A stretch of 64,000 nucleotides of DNA from Gammaproteobacteria bacterium (GTDB lineage: Bacteria; Pseudomonadota; Gammaproteobacteria; DSM-16500). A program made the position numbers and the translations under genes. Below are positions 35,574 through 44,434 of this stretch, piece after piece; the stretch's first letter is position 1; the number at the start of each line of letters is the position of its first letter. Location of the stretch: NCBI GenBank assembly GCA_021325575.1, contig JAJPGW010000002.1, forward strand, positions 1-64,000, read 5' to 3'. The notes below the pieces were generated by a model. That model searched no databases and was not told the origin of the DNA. It was given only the letters and a program-made list of their open reading frames with translations.

Positions 35574-36611
35574 TTAGCCTCCCATCTTCAGCCGTTCCCA
35601 GTAGTCTTCGTATAAAGCAAGCGCGTCGTCGCCAACGTCCGTTTGAAATTCGCCGCGACGCAAGACTTCGTGAGAGGGATACACGACTGGATTATTTCGA
35701 ATAGCAGGCGGTAATAATTTCCATCCGGCTAAATTCGGAGTCGGAAAGTTATTATCCAGTGCCGCATTGCGTGCAATGTCAGCCCGCATTAGAAAATTCA
35801 AAAATTTATAAGCATTTTCACGGTGTGGCGGATCTTTGACAATCGTAAAGTTATCGACCCAGATCACAAATCCATCTTTGGGAAAAACAAATCCCAAACG
35901 CGAATTTTCTTGAGCGGCTTTATAAAGATCACCATTCCACGCCATGCCAACATTGGCATCTTCATCAATTAAAATCGATAAAACGGCACTGCTGAAAATT
36001 TTAATATTCGGCAGTAATTCTTTTAATTTTAAATACGCTTGTTTGATATGTTCAGGATTGCTGTCATTCACCGAATAGCCTAAAACACGCAACGCCATCG
36101 AAAACACTTCGCGCGTATCATCGAGCATCATCAATTGATCAGAATATTTGGGATTCCACAAATCGGACCAGCGAGTGACACTGTTCGGCTGAATATAATT
36201 ATTATTAATAAAAATTCCCGTGACCCCCCAAATAAAGGGAATGCTAAAATTATTTTGTGGATCATATTTTGCATTTAAAAAATCAGGATTTAAATTTTTA
36301 AAATTAGGAAGTTTGGTTTTGTCGAGTTTTTCCAGCATATTTTGCCGGCGCATGCGATCCACATAATAACTGGATGGTTCAACCACATCATAACCAGATT
36401 GTTTGCTCGCTTTTAATTTAGCATACATGACTTCGTTGCTGTCGTAAGTCGAAAAATTCACTTTGATGCCGGTTTCTTTTTCAAATTGCTGAATTACCGC
36501 ATCAGGCACTTCCGCTGACCAGGCGTAAACATTCACGATTTTTTCTTCGGCCGCAAAAAGCGCTTGGGCGGCGAATAAAGATAGAATTAAACCCAGACGA
36601 GCTATTTTCAT
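35574..36611 (-). CDS. potD: spermidine/putrescine-binding periplasmic protein, first copy
   Basis: 345 residues. Signal peptide MKIARLGLILSLFAAQALFA, then KIVNVYAWSAEVPDAVIQQF and VNFSTYDSNEVMYAKLKASK. Binding-pocket regions IWGVTGIF, IDEDANVGMAWNGDLY and WVDNFTIVKDPP are typical of PotD. The longer frame to 36680 is rejected because the ATG at 36611 overlaps the potC stop (ATGA) and begins the signal peptide. It supplies polyamines to the PotABC importer, in the same operon. Confidence 0.95.
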   Translation of the reverse strand: MKIARLGLILSLFAAQALFAAEEKIVNVYAWSAEVPDAVIQQFEKETGIKVNFSTYDSNEVMYAKLKASKQSGYDVVEPSSYYVDRMRRQNMLEKLDKTKLPNFKNLNPDFLNAKYDPQNNFSIPFIWGVTGIFINNNYIQPNSVTRWSDLWNPKYSDQLMMLDDTREVFSMALRVLGYSVNDSNPEHIKQAYLKLKELLPNIKIFSSAVLSILIDEDANVGMAWNGDLYKAAQENSRLGFVFPKDGFVIWVDNFTIVKDPPHRENAYKFLNFLMRADIARNAALDNNFPTPNLAGWKLLPPAIRNNPVVYPSHEVLRRGEFQTDVGDDALALYEDYWERLKMGG

Positions 36612-37390
36612 GGTTTTTTCCGTAACATAAGCTGCGAAATCAATACCAGTACTAATGTTAAAACAAACGTCACTGTACAAAGTGCATTAATTTCTGGTTT
36701 GACCCCTAATCGTACCATCGAATAAATTTTTAAGGGTAAAATTTCAAAACCGGGGCCTGTCACAAAATAACTGATAATCACATCATCTAAAGACAGTGTG
36801 AAACTTAACAACCATCCGGCAAGCATAGCAGGCCAGAGCAGAGGCAAAATAATTCTGGAAAAAATAACCGTATCTTTAGCACCCAAATCTTTGGCCGCTT
36901 CAAAAATATATTCATCAAAACTGGCCATACGGCTGTAAACCGTCACTACCACAAATGGAATACAAAACGTAATATGTGCGAGCAGCAAGCTCCAGAATCC
37001 CAATGGAATTTTTAAAAAACTAAATAAAATTAACAAAGAAATCGCCATCACAATATCCGGCGACAAAATTAAAATAAAAATAAGACCATACAATAATTGC
37101 CGCCCCATGAATTGATAGCGATACAAACTGACCGCTGCCAGCGAACCAATGCACATGGCAACCGATGCCGCAAAAACACCTAAAATCAAGGAATGCCAAA
37201 CCGCAATCCACAAATCCGTATCCGCAAACAGTTCCTGATACCAGCGCCAGGAAAATCCATGCCACAACAAGGAATATTGTGCTTCATTAAATGAATAAAT
37301 AATCAAAATCACAATAGGAATATAAAAAAACAAATAAATCAGCGTCAAATAAGACGATGTCGGCAAGGCTTGCAGAAATTTATTTTTCAT
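36608..37390 (-). CDS. potC: spermidine/putrescine ABC transporter permease PotC
   Basis: 260 residues with six membrane segments. The permease loop is EAAKDLGAKDTVIFSRIILP (the EAA motif that contacts the ATPase). The C-terminus ends in LMLRKKP. The start overlaps the potB stop by 4 nt and the end overlaps potD by 4 nt, so strong translational coupling is likely. It is one of two inner-membrane permeases of the polyamine importer. Confidence 0.95.
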   Translation of the reverse strand: MKNKFLQALPTSSYLTLIYLFFYIPIVILIIYSFNEAQYSLLWHGFSWRWYQELFADTDLWIAVWHSLILGVFAASVAMCIGSLAAVSLYRYQFMGRQLLYGLIFILILSPDIVMAISLLILFSFLKIPLGFWSLLLAHITFCIPFVVVTVYSRMASFDEYIFEAAKDLGAKDTVIFSRIILPLLWPAMLAGWLLSFTLSLDDVIISYFVTGPGFEILPLKIYSMVRLGVKPEINALCTVTFVLTLVLVLISQLMLRKKP

Positions 37391-38256
37391 AATAACTCAC
37401 CTTGCGTTTTACCGCGGGTCGAGCGCCAATAAATCAGTAATAAAAGCGCTAACAATAAAATAAAGACCACGCTGATCGCAGAACCCAATGGCCAATTTTC
37501 AGTAACTAAAAATTGGTTTTGGATTAAATTTCCTAACAAGATGGATTTGGAACCGCCCAATAAGTCTGGAATATAAAAAATCGTCATTGCCGGCAAAAAG
37601 ACTAAAATACAGCCGGATAAAATCCCTGGCATCGTCAACGGCATAATGACCCGTCGAAACGTCGTAAACCGGTTCGCGCCCAAATCACGCGCCGCATCAA
37701 TCAGACGATTATCCAGCCGTTCAATATTGGTTAATAGCGGCAGCACCATAAAAGGCAGCAAGTTGTAAATCAAACCAATCACAACCGCGATATCCGAAAA
37801 TAACAAGGGCAGCGGCTTATCAACAATCCCCAACCACATCATGATCGAATTAATAATGCCCTTCGGTTTTAAAATCGTAATCATCGAATAGGTCCGAATC
37901 AGCGAACTGGTCCAGAAGGGAATAATGATCAAAAGGATCAAAAGACTTTTGAACGAACTTTCCATGCGCGCAATGATATAAGCGAAAGGGTAACCCAAGA
38001 TCAAACAAAAAAGAGTGCAAAATCCAGCGAGATAAAACGATTTTTCGAAAATTTTTAAGTAGATGGTATTATTCAGTTCGCCATAATGGGCGAGAGTAAA
38101 CGGCAATTGAATAATATGGCTTTCATCATGATTCATGAAGCTTGCAATTGAAACGAGGATAAACGGCAGCAAGGCAAAAATGGTAAGCCAAATCCAAATC
38201 ACGCTCAGTGAAAAGTACTTAAAACCATTATCTGATCGCATGGTCAGTAGTCCCAT
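37387..38256 (-). CDS. potB: spermidine/putrescine ABC transporter permease PotB
   Basis: About 289 residues with six membrane segments (VIWIWLTIFALLPFILVSIA first). The EAA loop is DAARDLGANRFTTFRRVIMP. The start is taken as the ATG at 38256, which overlaps the potA stop in TAATG. A second ATG (38241, MRSDNGFKYF) is also possible. A longer frame from 38319 would overlap potA by 64 nt and is not preferred. It pairs with PotC in the membrane. Confidence 0.93.
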   Translation of the reverse strand: MGLLTMRSDNGFKYFSLSVIWIWLTIFALLPFILVSIASFMNHDESHIIQLPFTLAHYGELNNTIYLKIFEKSFYLAGFCTLFCLILGYPFAYIIARMESSFKSLLILLIIIPFWTSSLIRTYSMITILKPKGIINSIMMWLGIVDKPLPLLFSDIAVVIGLIYNLLPFMVLPLLTNIERLDNRLIDAARDLGANRFTTFRRVIMPLTMPGILSGCILVFLPAMTIFYIPDLLGGSKSILLGNLIQNQFLVTENWPLGSAISVVFILLLALLLLIYWRSTRGKTQGELL

Positions 38257-39365
38257 TAAGCTGTAACGGTTTCTTCGTACGGCAATACGACTTCCCACCC
38301 CGACACCCACGTTGTCCATACTTGCTCACCTATGGCATATTCCAGCCTGTCATCATCTTCATCAAAAAATTCAGTGGCCGCGACCAATTTATTATTAAAT
38401 AAACGGACCATGAGGTCGACGGTGGTGCCTTTGTAAATCACTTCTTCGACGACACCGGGGAACATATCAGCCGTATCGCCTTCGGTTTCTTTTTGGTCCC
38501 AGACGCGTAAATCTTCGGGGCGGACCAGGATATGGACTTTGTCGCCGACTGAAAATGGCCGCGTGCTTTTCACGATGCGGCGGCGGCCTAAAATATCGAC
38601 GGTAATGAGTTTGCCATCAATCGCGATAATTTCACTTTCGAAAATATTGGCTTCACCAATAAATTTAGCGACTGCCAGGTTTTCAGGGTTTTCATAAACT
38701 TGACGCGGAGTGCCGACTTGTTCGATGCAGCCTTCTTGCATCACGACCACGCGATCGGACATGGAAAGGGCTTCTTCTTGATCGTGGGTTACAAAAATGA
38801 AGGTAATACCCAGTTTTCTTTGCAGCTGTTTTAACTCAATCTGCATGGTTTTTCGTAAGCGATAATCTAGCGAGCTCAACGGCTCATCTAATAATAAAAC
38901 CAATGGACGGTTCACAACGGCCCGTGCGATAGCGACTCGTTGTTGCTGGCCGCCACTCAATTGTTCGGGTTTGCGGGTGGCATACTTTTCCAGTTTCACC
39001 GTCTTTAAAACCTCAGCGACCCGGCGATCAATTTCATTCTTTGGCAGTTTCTGGCAGCGCAGGCCAAATTCGATGTTTTCAACCACATTCATGTGAGGGA
39101 ACAGCGCATAACTTTGAAAAACCGTATGCACATGACGCAAATGCGGCGGCAGGCCCTCGACGTCTTTGCCATTAATAAAAATATGGCCGGTGGTCGGGGT
39201 CTCAAATCCGGAGATGAGTCTAAGCAGAGTGGTCTTGCCGCAACCGGATGGGCCCAACAAAGTGAGAAACTCACCGTTATGCACTTCGAGGTTGATATTC
39301 TGCAATATGTCGTGGCCGTGAATCGACTTTGAGACGCCACGGAGTTCGATAATGTTACTGGTCAT
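38256..39365 (-). CDS. potA: spermidine/putrescine ABC transporter ATP-binding protein PotA
   Basis: 369 residues. Walker A LLGPSGCGKTTLLRLI, Q-loop FQSYALFPHM, signature LSGGQQQRVAIARA, Walker B VLLLDEPLSSLD, and the switch His in FVTHDQEEAL are all intact. The C-terminal TOBE-like regulatory domain (about 240-369) is present. AAGGGA lies before the ATG. First gene of the potABCDD operon. The 90 bp before it hold its likely promoter, and a 34-bp inverted-repeat element lies further upstream. Confidence 0.97.
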   Translation of the reverse strand: MTSNIIELRGVSKSIHGHDILQNINLEVHNGEFLTLLGPSGCGKTTLLRLISGFETPTTGHIFINGKDVEGLPPHLRHVHTVFQSYALFPHMNVVENIEFGLRCQKLPKNEIDRRVAEVLKTVKLEKYATRKPEQLSGGQQQRVAIARAVVNRPLVLLLDEPLSSLDYRLRKTMQIELKQLQRKLGITFIFVTHDQEEALSMSDRVVVMQEGCIEQVGTPRQVYENPENLAVAKFIGEANIFESEIIAIDGKLITVDILGRRRIVKSTRPFSVGDKVHILVRPEDLRVWDQKETEGDTADMFPGVVEEVIYKGTTVDLMVRLFNNKLVAATEFFDEDDDRLEYAIGEQVWTTWVSGWEVVLPYEETVTA

Positions 39366-39455
39366 TTCCCTTCGTTTTTCCTCTTAAAAAGAGAATATGA
39401 AAAACGGAGATTATGGTATGCGTTGGGCGGAATGTCTAGTATTAATTGGGGGCGG

Positions 39456-39682
39456 GCGTCAGGGTTCAGGATTTTTTTTTCGAAAGCGCTTTTGGGGTGG
39501 GCTTTTCTTCTTTTTGGTTCATCGGCTGACGAACTAAGGTTGCCGCTTAAATGGGTTTAGGTTGTGCTGAGCGCGCAAGCTGAGGAGCGCGAGGGCCGAT
39601 TTTTTCGTGCCGAATCTTACGGGGTGCTAATAAGATAAGATTCAGACGGCGCTTTCGAAAAAAAAATCCTGAACCCTGACGC
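39456..39682. repeat. 34-bp perfect inverted repeat bounding a 159-bp core
   Basis: The left arm starts GCGTCAGGGTTCAGGA, has nine T, and ends CGAAAGCGC (39456-39489). The right arm is its exact complement (39649-39682). The core holds a second stem (GAATCTTA/TAAGATTC), GC-rich pieces (GAGCGCGCAAGC) and no reading frame of note. No target-site duplication is visible. It resembles a MITE-like or structured-RNA element and fills most of the 332-bp gap between potA and the next gene. Confidence 0.85.
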
Positions 39683-39697
39683 TTTGAGGGATGGTGG

Positions 39698-40762
39698 TTA
39701 TAATTGCATGGGGGATTTGGAGGATCTGAGTTTGTCGTCAGTCATTGCTTGTCCTTCTTCTGATTGTCCTGCATTGGCTGAAAGAGAACGATGATGATCA
39801 GCGGCTTGTTGCAGTATCTTGGCAGCTTCGCAGGCACTGGCTAAACCTCGGGGACCTTCTATGCCTTTATTCAAGAATTCTTCATTCAGGGCGAGCGGCT
39901 CCATATAAAATGGAACGGGGCTTAAATCGGAAAGCTTAATATGATTTTCAAAATTTCCGGATTTCACTTCAGCGGGTAGATTGTATTCATCTCGCAGACG
40001 CATCAGGATCTGTGTTGTCGTCTGAGGTTCTCGTCCGAGACCAAATCCGAGGAAACAAGGTTCATTTTCACCATTAACCCCTACACAGTAAACATTCCAT
40101 CCTTGTGCATTGCCAGAAGGATGTTTTTTCAAGTAATCCGGATGATTTTTAAAATAAACGAGTTGAGCGTATCTGACCGTCGGTGTTTTTGTTTCAGGGG
40201 GATTGACGCGTTTTATAAAACGCTCTATTGAAGTGCAGTAACTAACATTATCATTGATATGCAATCTATATTTGGCTGGCGTTGCTTCAAAAGTTGCCCC
40301 AAACCAATGATCAAATAAGAAATTACCTCCTTCATTCCCCAATCGTTCTTGAAAATAATAGAGAAAAGCTACGGGACGAGCAAGGTTGATTACTAGCGTG
40401 CAATCCAAAACAGTTTTCGCCTTTTTGTAAAAATGCATCAGAGCGTGGGAAGCACTGGTATTTTCTTTCAATCTGAACCCGCACTCGAATGTTTCCCCAT
40501 GTTTGTTCTCTTCAAAAGTAAAATATTTTGATGTGCTAAAAACTGTGGGAAATCCTCTATTTCTCCAAGCCACTTTTAATTTTTGAGGATCTGTCTCATC
40601 TTTCATTTCAGGATAGGCGGCTTTGTGCTTTGCAAATTCAGGATCTTTAGCAAGTTTTATTAAAAAATCAGAAAAATAAAATAACGTAAGACCGTCACAG
40701 CTCTCAATTTCGAGCATAGCGAGTGGGATCCAATCTAAAAGCGAATGTTGACGAACTTGCAT
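39698..40762 (-). CDS. Bacillus Tgl (transglutaminase)-like protein, candidate effector
   Basis: 354 residues. From memory of the B. subtilis Tgl sequence, the middle aligns well. ECGFRLKENTSASHALMHFY matches the GALELKYRMPPSKAIRDI block. VLDCTLVINLA matches FECATAIVIIYY, placing the nucleophile at C121. LVYFKNHPDYLK matches CLYFKNPEFDPQ. QGWNVYCVG matches RGENVILLG. The second catalytic residue, Glu187 of Tgl, is Trp222 here and the His after it is Phe240, so the enzyme may be altered or inactive. The C-terminus is acidic and serine-rich (GQSEEGQAMTDDKLRSSK), like E-block secretion signals. GAGG lies 7 nt before the ATG and a PmrA-like promoter lies upstream. Confidence 0.5.
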   Translation of the reverse strand: MQVRQHSLLDWIPLAMLEIESCDGLTLFYFSDFLIKLAKDPEFAKHKAAYPEMKDETDPQKLKVAWRNRGFPTVFSTSKYFTFEENKHGETFECGFRLKENTSASHALMHFYKKAKTVLDCTLVINLARPVAFLYYFQERLGNEGGNFLFDHWFGATFEATPAKYRLHINDNVSYCTSIERFIKRVNPPETKTPTVRYAQLVYFKNHPDYLKKHPSGNAQGWNVYCVGVNGENEPCFLGFGLGREPQTTTQILMRLRDEYNLPAEVKSGNFENHIKLSDLSPVPFYMEPLALNEEFLNKGIEGPRGLASACEAAKILQQAADHHRSLSANAGQSEEGQAMTDDKLRSSKSPMQL

Positions 40763-40854
40763 AAAAACCTCTTTAAATACTTTCTATTATTGCGCCATCC
40801 TAGTTGCTGCAGTTTTTGTTTTCGGGTCACCATATAGTAGGTTTTGAGGCCCAA

Positions 40855-40887
40855 ACTATAAACTATTTAGCTTAATAAAATATTAAC
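40855..40887 (-). promoter_or_regulatory. PmrA-like direct repeat and -10 before the Tgl-like gene
   Basis: On the - strand it reads GTTAAT-ATTTT-ATTAAG (40887-40871), 10 nt, then TATAGT (40860-40855). The spacing is as at 1117-1149 and 7643-7676. The repeat is nearly symmetric, so on the + strand it also reads CTTAAT-AAAAT-ATTAAC followed 11 nt later by TATGCT (40899-40904) toward purL. Either or both directions could be served. Confidence 0.55.
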
Positions 40888-40939
40888 GATCCCATTTTTA
40901 TGCTATCTTATGCAACTTACTTGATGAGAGAACTGACTA

Positions 40940-43285
40940 ATGGACACGGTTGCTAATCCAGAAGTATTTGATTTTTCTGATTTATCTCGGGAAGAAGTGC
41001 ATCATATCCTACAAAAATATCATTTAGTTTTAACCGTCGATGAAGTCCTTACTATTCAAAATACTATCTTAAAAAGACCCCCGACCTTGCCGGAACTGGT
41101 TCTATGGTCTATTCAGGGTTCTGAACATTGTTCCTATAAAAGCAGCCGTAAACATCTGAAAAAATTAGTGACCGATGGGCCGAATGTCATTCTCGGTGCG
41201 AAGGAAGATGCTGGAATTGTCGAAGTCGCCCGCGATAAAGAGGGTAAGCGCTACGGCATTGTCATTAGCCATGAATTGCATAATCATCCTTCACAAATTG
41301 TCCCTTTTGAAGGAGCAGCGACGGGTGTAGGCGGTAATGTTCGCGATGTCTGCTGTATGGGTGCTGAAGTGATAGCGGTTGCCGACGGATTACGGTTTGG
41401 TGATATCAAAAGACAAAAAACTAACTGGATTCATGATGGTGTTGTTTCTGGAATCGCAGGTTATGGCAATCCCATCGGCGTCCCTAATTTAGCGGGCGAT
41501 GTTTATTACGACTCATCTTATAATGAAAATTGCTTAGTGACGGTCGTGACGCTAGGCGTTGTGCGTGATGATCAGGTAATCCATTCGTATGCGCCCAAAA
41601 ATGCAGATAATTATGTTTTCATTCTAGTTGGAAAACCAACAGACAATAGCGGTTTTGGTGGCGCAAGTTTTGCATCGACTGAATTATCCGATGAACATCA
41701 AGAACGCAACAAAGGTGCGGTGCAAGAACCGAATGCTTTTTTAAAAAGACATCTATTAAAAGCAAACTATGCGCTTTTTAATATTTTACGTGAGAAAAAT
41801 TTAATAGATCGCGTGGGTTTTAAAGATTTAGGCGCAGGCGGTGTGGCTTGTGCTAGCGTCGAATTAGCTGAAGCCGGGGGCTTCGGCGCCGAAATAGACT
41901 TAGAAAAAGTCCCGACCAGCATGTCGCATTTGCATCCTTCGGTGATTTTGTGTTCTGAAACACAAGAACGATTTATGTGGGTTGTTGCGCCTGATTTAGC
42001 GGATTTGATTCTTACGCATTACAACGAAACATTTGCATTGCCTCAGATTTCTGCGGGTGCGCAGGCAAAAGTCGTTGGTAAGATTCGCACCGATGGCATG
42101 TATGTCGTGAAATATCACGGTGAAAAAATTGTGAATGCGCGTGCATGTGATGTCACGAAAGGAATTCTTTATGATCGTCCCTACACGCCTTCTCAGAAAA
42201 AATTCAGTGAACCGAATTTGCCGACGCCTACCGATTTTAATGATGTGCTATTAAAATTATTAGCACATGAAAATATTGCCTCACGCGCCCCGATTTTTGA
42301 AATGTATGATAAACAAGTGCAGGGCAGAACGATTATTGAAGCAGGCGAAGCGGATGCGGGTGTGATGCAACCTTTCAATGAAGAAAAATATCCCGAAGAA
42401 ATTCGAAACACCGGTATCGCACTTTCACTGGATCAAACGCCGCGTTACAACAAAATCGATCCTTACTGGGGTGCCATCAATGCCGTTGTTGAAGCGGCGC
42501 GAAATATCACAGCAGTCGGGGCATTGCCACAAACAGTGACGGATTGTTTATGCTTTGGAAATCCAGAAAAACCCGAACAAATGTGGGATTTCACAGAATC
42601 CGTGCGCGGAATTGCTGATGCGTGCAAAGCCATTGGTTTGAAAGCCTATCCTGGTGCATCCTTGCCTGTGATTTCAGGAAATGTTTCGTTGTACAACGAA
42701 TCAAAATCCGGCGCAATTCCTGCGAGTCCAATGATCAGTTGTTTAGGCAACATGCCAGATGTTCGCAAAGTCATTACGAAAAATTTCCAACGCACCGATT
42801 CCCATTTAGTATTAGTCGGCAAACGCAAAGATGAGTGCGGCGGCAGTGTTTATTACGATTTATTTAATGAATTAGGCGCAAATGTTCCAAAACCCGATTT
42901 AACAACGATTGCTGCGGAAATTTTTGCAGTCAATGATGCCATCCAACAAGAATTAGTTTTATCTGCTCACGATATTTCAGATGGGGGTTTAGCGGTTGCT
43001 CTCGCAGAAATGACATTTAAAAAACAAATTGGTTTAACGATGAATTATTCCGATGAATTATCGCGAGAAAAATTACTTTTTTCTGAAACGGGTGGATTTG
43101 TTTTAGAAGTGGCACGTGAAAAAATGACTGCGCTCAAAAATCTTTTTGCACATTATCATGTCCCCGTTTTTGAAATCGGTCACACCAACACCACCAAAAA
43201 ATTAAAAATGCTAGATTGCATCGATTTAGAAGTAAGCACAGCTAAAACAGCTTGGGAAAATGGCCTGAGGGATAAATTACTATGA
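40940..43285 (+). CDS. purL: phosphoribosylformylglycinamidine synthase, small PurL
   Basis: 781 residues, the small type found in Gram-positives, archaea and alpha-proteobacteria, not the 1,300-residue single-chain form of E. coli. It makes FGAM from FGAR with ATP and ammonia delivered by PurQ, held together by PurS. Visible are the N-terminal PurS-like linker (FSDLSREEVHHILQKYHLVL), SEHCSYKSSRKHL, ISHELHNHPSQIVPFEGAATG, DLGAGGVACASVELAEAG, and the second half FKKQIGLTMNYSDEL. The stop overlaps purM by 4 nt. PurQ-PurS is encoded downstream. Confidence 0.97.
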   Translation: MDTVANPEVFDFSDLSREEVHHILQKYHLVLTVDEVLTIQNTILKRPPTLPELVLWSIQGSEHCSYKSSRKHLKKLVTDGPNVILGAKEDAGIVEVARDKEGKRYGIVISHELHNHPSQIVPFEGAATGVGGNVRDVCCMGAEVIAVADGLRFGDIKRQKTNWIHDGVVSGIAGYGNPIGVPNLAGDVYYDSSYNENCLVTVVTLGVVRDDQVIHSYAPKNADNYVFILVGKPTDNSGFGGASFASTELSDEHQERNKGAVQEPNAFLKRHLLKANYALFNILREKNLIDRVGFKDLGAGGVACASVELAEAGGFGAEIDLEKVPTSMSHLHPSVILCSETQERFMWVVAPDLADLILTHYNETFALPQISAGAQAKVVGKIRTDGMYVVKYHGEKIVNARACDVTKGILYDRPYTPSQKKFSEPNLPTPTDFNDVLLKLLAHENIASRAPIFEMYDKQVQGRTIIEAGEADAGVMQPFNEEKYPEEIRNTGIALSLDQTPRYNKIDPYWGAINAVVEAARNITAVGALPQTVTDCLCFGNPEKPEQMWDFTESVRGIADACKAIGLKAYPGASLPVISGNVSLYNESKSGAIPASPMISCLGNMPDVRKVITKNFQRTDSHLVLVGKRKDECGGSVYYDLFNELGANVPKPDLTTIAAEIFAVNDAIQQELVLSAHDISDGGLAVALAEMTFKKQIGLTMNYSDELSREKLLFSETGGFVLEVAREKMTALKNLFAHYHVPVFEIGHTNTTKKLKMLDCIDLEVSTAKTAWENGLRDKLL

Positions 43286-44325
43286 CGACTATCGACTACA
43301 AATCAGCGGGCGTTGATATTCATGCTGGCAACGAAGCAGTAAAGCGCATTAAAAAAAGCGTCGAAAGCACGTTTTCCAAAAATGTTTTGACTGATATTGG
43401 CAGTTTCGGCGCGCTTTATGATTTGAAATCCATTATGAATGAATATGAAAACCCGGTGCTCGTGCAAAGCATCGATGGCGTCGGCACCAAAATCATGATT
43501 GCCCGCATGATGCAAAAATACGATACGATCGGCATGGATTTGGTAAGTGCAACCACGAACGACATTATTGTGCTTGGCGCAAAACCTTTAACACTTTTAG
43601 ATTACATTGCTAATGACAAATTAAAACCGGAAATTATCGAACAAATTATTTCAGGCATGGTCAAAGCCTGCCGCGAAAATGATATTTCCCTTGTGGGTGG
43701 CGAAACCGCTGAAATGCCAGGGACGTATCTTACTGGCGAACATGATTTAGTTGGCGTAATTACAGGTGTTGTCGAAAAAGAAAAAGCCATTTTAGGAAAA
43801 AATATTCAAGCAAGCGATGTTGTTTTAGCATTCACATCCAGTGGATTGCATACAAACGGCTATTCACTTGCGCGCAAACTTTGTTTTGAAATCGCTAAAT
43901 ATAAAATTGACGCAATGCTGCCCGAATTAAATTGCACCATCGGCGAAGCCTTGCTAATGCCTCACATTAATTACACCCGCCCTGTGTTACATCTTTTAAA
44001 ACAAAACATTGCCATCAAAGGCATGGCACACATCACCGGCGGTGGTTTACTGGAAAATGTTCCGCGTGTACTACCAAAAAATTGCAGCGTCGAAATTAAA
44101 AAAGACGCTTGGCCGGCGCAACCCTTATTTTCATTATTATGTTCATTAGGAAAATTAAATGACGCTGAAGCCTATCGCACCTTTAATATGGGCGTCGGAT
44201 TAGTTATGATTTTATCGCCAGAAATGGTTGATAAAGCACGCGCTGCGTTGAAAGATTTTCAAGAATTCAAGTTATATGAAATTGGTAAAGTAGTGAAAGG
44301 TGAAAATAAAGTAAAATTACTTTAG
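43282..44325 (+). CDS. purM: phosphoribosylformylglycinamidine cyclo-ligase (AIR synthetase)
   Basis: 347 residues, standard. Motifs are YKSAGVDIHAGNEAVKRIK, VQSIDGVGTKIMIARMM, SLVGGETAEMPGTYL, FTSSGLHTNGYSLAR, and GMAHITGGGLLENVPRVLP. It closes the imidazole ring of FGAM to make AIR. It is a paralogue of the PurL fold. The start overlaps the purL stop (ATGA). A palindromic repeat separates it from purQ. Confidence 0.97.
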   Translation: MTTIDYKSAGVDIHAGNEAVKRIKKSVESTFSKNVLTDIGSFGALYDLKSIMNEYENPVLVQSIDGVGTKIMIARMMQKYDTIGMDLVSATTNDIIVLGAKPLTLLDYIANDKLKPEIIEQIISGMVKACRENDISLVGGETAEMPGTYLTGEHDLVGVITGVVEKEKAILGKNIQASDVVLAFTSSGLHTNGYSLARKLCFEIAKYKIDAMLPELNCTIGEALLMPHINYTRPVLHLLKQNIAIKGMAHITGGGLLENVPRVLPKNCSVEIKKDAWPAQPLFSLLCSLGKLNDAEAYRTFNMGVGLVMILSPEMVDKARAALKDFQEFKLYEIGKVVKGENKVKLL

Positions 44326-44327
44326 CC

Positions 44328-44408
44328 CGTCATTGCGAGCCCTGCTTTTTAGGGCGAAGCAATCTCAAGAAGATTGCTTCGTCATAAAAAACATTCCTCG
44401 CAATGACA
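44328..44408. repeat. palindromic repeat, CGTCATTGCGAG family copy 4
   Basis: CGTCATTGCGAG at the left and CTCGCAATGACA at the right, with inner GAAGCAATCT/AGATTGCTTC. It is inserted between purM and purQ-purS of one operon. Confidence 0.9.
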
Positions 44409-44434
44409 GCAAATAGGTGAGCAGAGGCTTTAAA

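Noticed and set aside
40763-40939. Purine riboswitch before purL
   Set aside because: No conserved purine-aptamer core was seen. The region is explained by the repeat and promoter elements.
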